Shown one piece after another: positions 63,448-64,000 of a DNA stretch of 64,000 nucleotides. The notes beneath the pieces are model-generated. The model did not search any database and was not told the origin of the DNA. It saw only the letters and a program-made list of their open reading frames with translations. How positions within the stretch are numbered: position 1 is the stretch's first letter; each line of letters opens with the position of its first letter. Made by a program: the position numbers and the translations under genes. The DNA is from Roseomonas aeriglobus (GTDB lineage Bacteria > Pseudomonadota > Alphaproteobacteria > Sphingomonadales > Sphingomonadaceae), in assembly GCA_016937575.1 (NCBI GenBank), contig JAFHKN010000005.1, positions 124,001 to 188,000 of the forward strand, in the 5' to 3' direction.

Positions 63448-64000
63448 ATGCCGCTTACAGCCAAGAGGCCCACGCAGGAACTAGTCGACATCGTCGGAGC
63501 GCTCGGTGGTACCTGGAGCGGCTATATCGCGATGTGCCGCTGCCCAGCTCATAGCGACAGCGATCCAAGCCTGTCGATCCGCCAAGGTGATCGCGGGATC
63601 CTCGTTACCTGCTTTGCCGGATGCTCGCGAGAAGACGTCCTGCGGGAACTCCGCCGGGTCCGACCAGATCGCCACTATTCGGCACCCGAGGCAACCGGTC
63701 CGCAGCGCCCGGCCAATGTCGAGCGGCTCTGGGAGCAGGCTGGCGATGTTCGAGGCACCTTGGCCGAGCGCTATCTCGCTCGCCGCAACCTCCTTCCGCC
63801 GCCACGCGAGGTGCGCTTCCATCCGCGGTGCCCGTACATGCCGAAGCCGAAGACCATATTCGAGCCTGCCCTGCTGATCGCGGTGCGCGAGACCCGTCAA
63901 CTGGTCGCCATTCAGAGGATTTTTCTCGACCCCGCGACCGCCGACTATACGCGCAAGGTAATGCTTGGCACGCCTGGGAACGGCTCGTGGCGGGGCGGGG
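63448..64000 (+). CDS. Primase-like / Toprim (DUF7146-type) protein, N-terminal part
   Basis: The reading frame from ATG 63448 (after an AGGAGG at 63435) runs off the window end. The N-terminus has a zinc-finger-like block CRCPAHSDSDPSLSI...CFAGCSREDVLRELR, followed by a conserved RERYLARRNLLPPP-type segment (here AERYLARRNLLPP) and VRETRQLVAIQRIFLDP. This order is typical of the plasmid/phage Toprim-containing primase-like proteins (CHC2-like zinc region, DUF7146, Toprim). It is divergent from rep, on the far side of the origin. Confidence 0.75.
   Translation, partial: MPLTAKRPTQELVDIVGALGGTWSGYIAMCRCPAHSDSDPSLSIRQGDRGILVTCFAGCSREDVLRELRRVRPDRHYSAPEATGPQRPANVERLWEQAGDVRGTLAERYLARRNLLPPPREVRFHPRCPYMPKPKTIFEPALLIAVRETRQLVAIQRIFLDPATADYTRKVMLGTPGNGSWRGG

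Overview
The window looks like part of a large, mobile accessory replicon (plasmid or chromid) from an alphaproteobacterium, most probably a sphingomonad (Sphingomonas/Sphingobium/Novosphingobium type). The grounds are very high GC, RND/CDF/P1B metal-resistance operons, a PhoD phosphatase beside a TonB-dependent receptor, an HWE-family histidine kinase, and a rep-parA-parB replicon with iterons and palindromic partition-like sites. No genome-wide comparison could be run, so the taxon is an inference.

Layout. (1) 1-7.1 kb: the 3' end of a czcA-type RND pump, then a tightly overlapping operon (SRPBCC protein, two MliC-like lipoproteins, ZIP permease, CDF transporter, P1B-4-type ATPase, HAD phosphatase). 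(2) 7.2-9.9 kb: an IS481-family element split by an IS110/IS1111-type element. The composite truncates a cytochrome c gene of the FTR1-associated type; a divergent ArsR regulator follows. (3) 11.1-15.1 kb: PhoD phosphatase and TonB-dependent receptor, divergently transcribed, with a possible Pho box. (4) 15.3-16.8 kb: an IS3-family element broken by a second, 5'-truncated copy of the same IS110 element. (5) 16.8-27.4 kb: an HIU hydrolase remnant, a translationally coupled glycosyltransferase / acyl-CoA-dehydrogenase-like / PIG-L deacetylase / NodS-like methyltransferase cluster, clade-II catalase, an MHYT remnant, a Zn alcohol dehydrogenase, an aldo/keto reductase remnant, a tandem ABM-domain protein, an MRJP/yellow-like protein and a DksA-like zinc-finger protein. 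(6) 27.9-31.6 kb: an ISNCY transposase, an HWE kinase and a single-domain response regulator. (7) 31.8-47.0 kb: two complete tniA-tniB-tniQ sets in opposite orientation, bracketing vapBC, an abortive-infection (Abi_C) gene, an NDT/TIR-like gene cut by an IS5 element, a 5'-truncated cydAB plus DUF2474 operon, and tyrosine recombinases. (8) 47.1-56.9 kb: a complete czcCBA efflux operon with an MFS transporter and a HupE/anchor/His-rich gene group. (9) 57-64 kb: a serine recombinase and the replicon (a DUF1612-like gene with an internal amber codon, parB, parA, three 18-bp palindromes, rep, iterons, and a primase-like gene running off the end).

Functionally, metal export dominates both ends: czcCBA is complete on the right, and a czcA fragment plus ZIP/CDF/P-type ATPase lie on the left. 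The middle is a mobile-element graveyard. The most interesting points are the two IS110 insertions at the same catalytic D-N-G codons of unrelated DDE transposases, the Abi_C/NDT-like/VapBC cluster between two tni operons, the coupled four-gene cluster whose enzyme logic recalls Nod-factor or low-molecular-weight-thiol assembly, and the well-preserved replicon signals.
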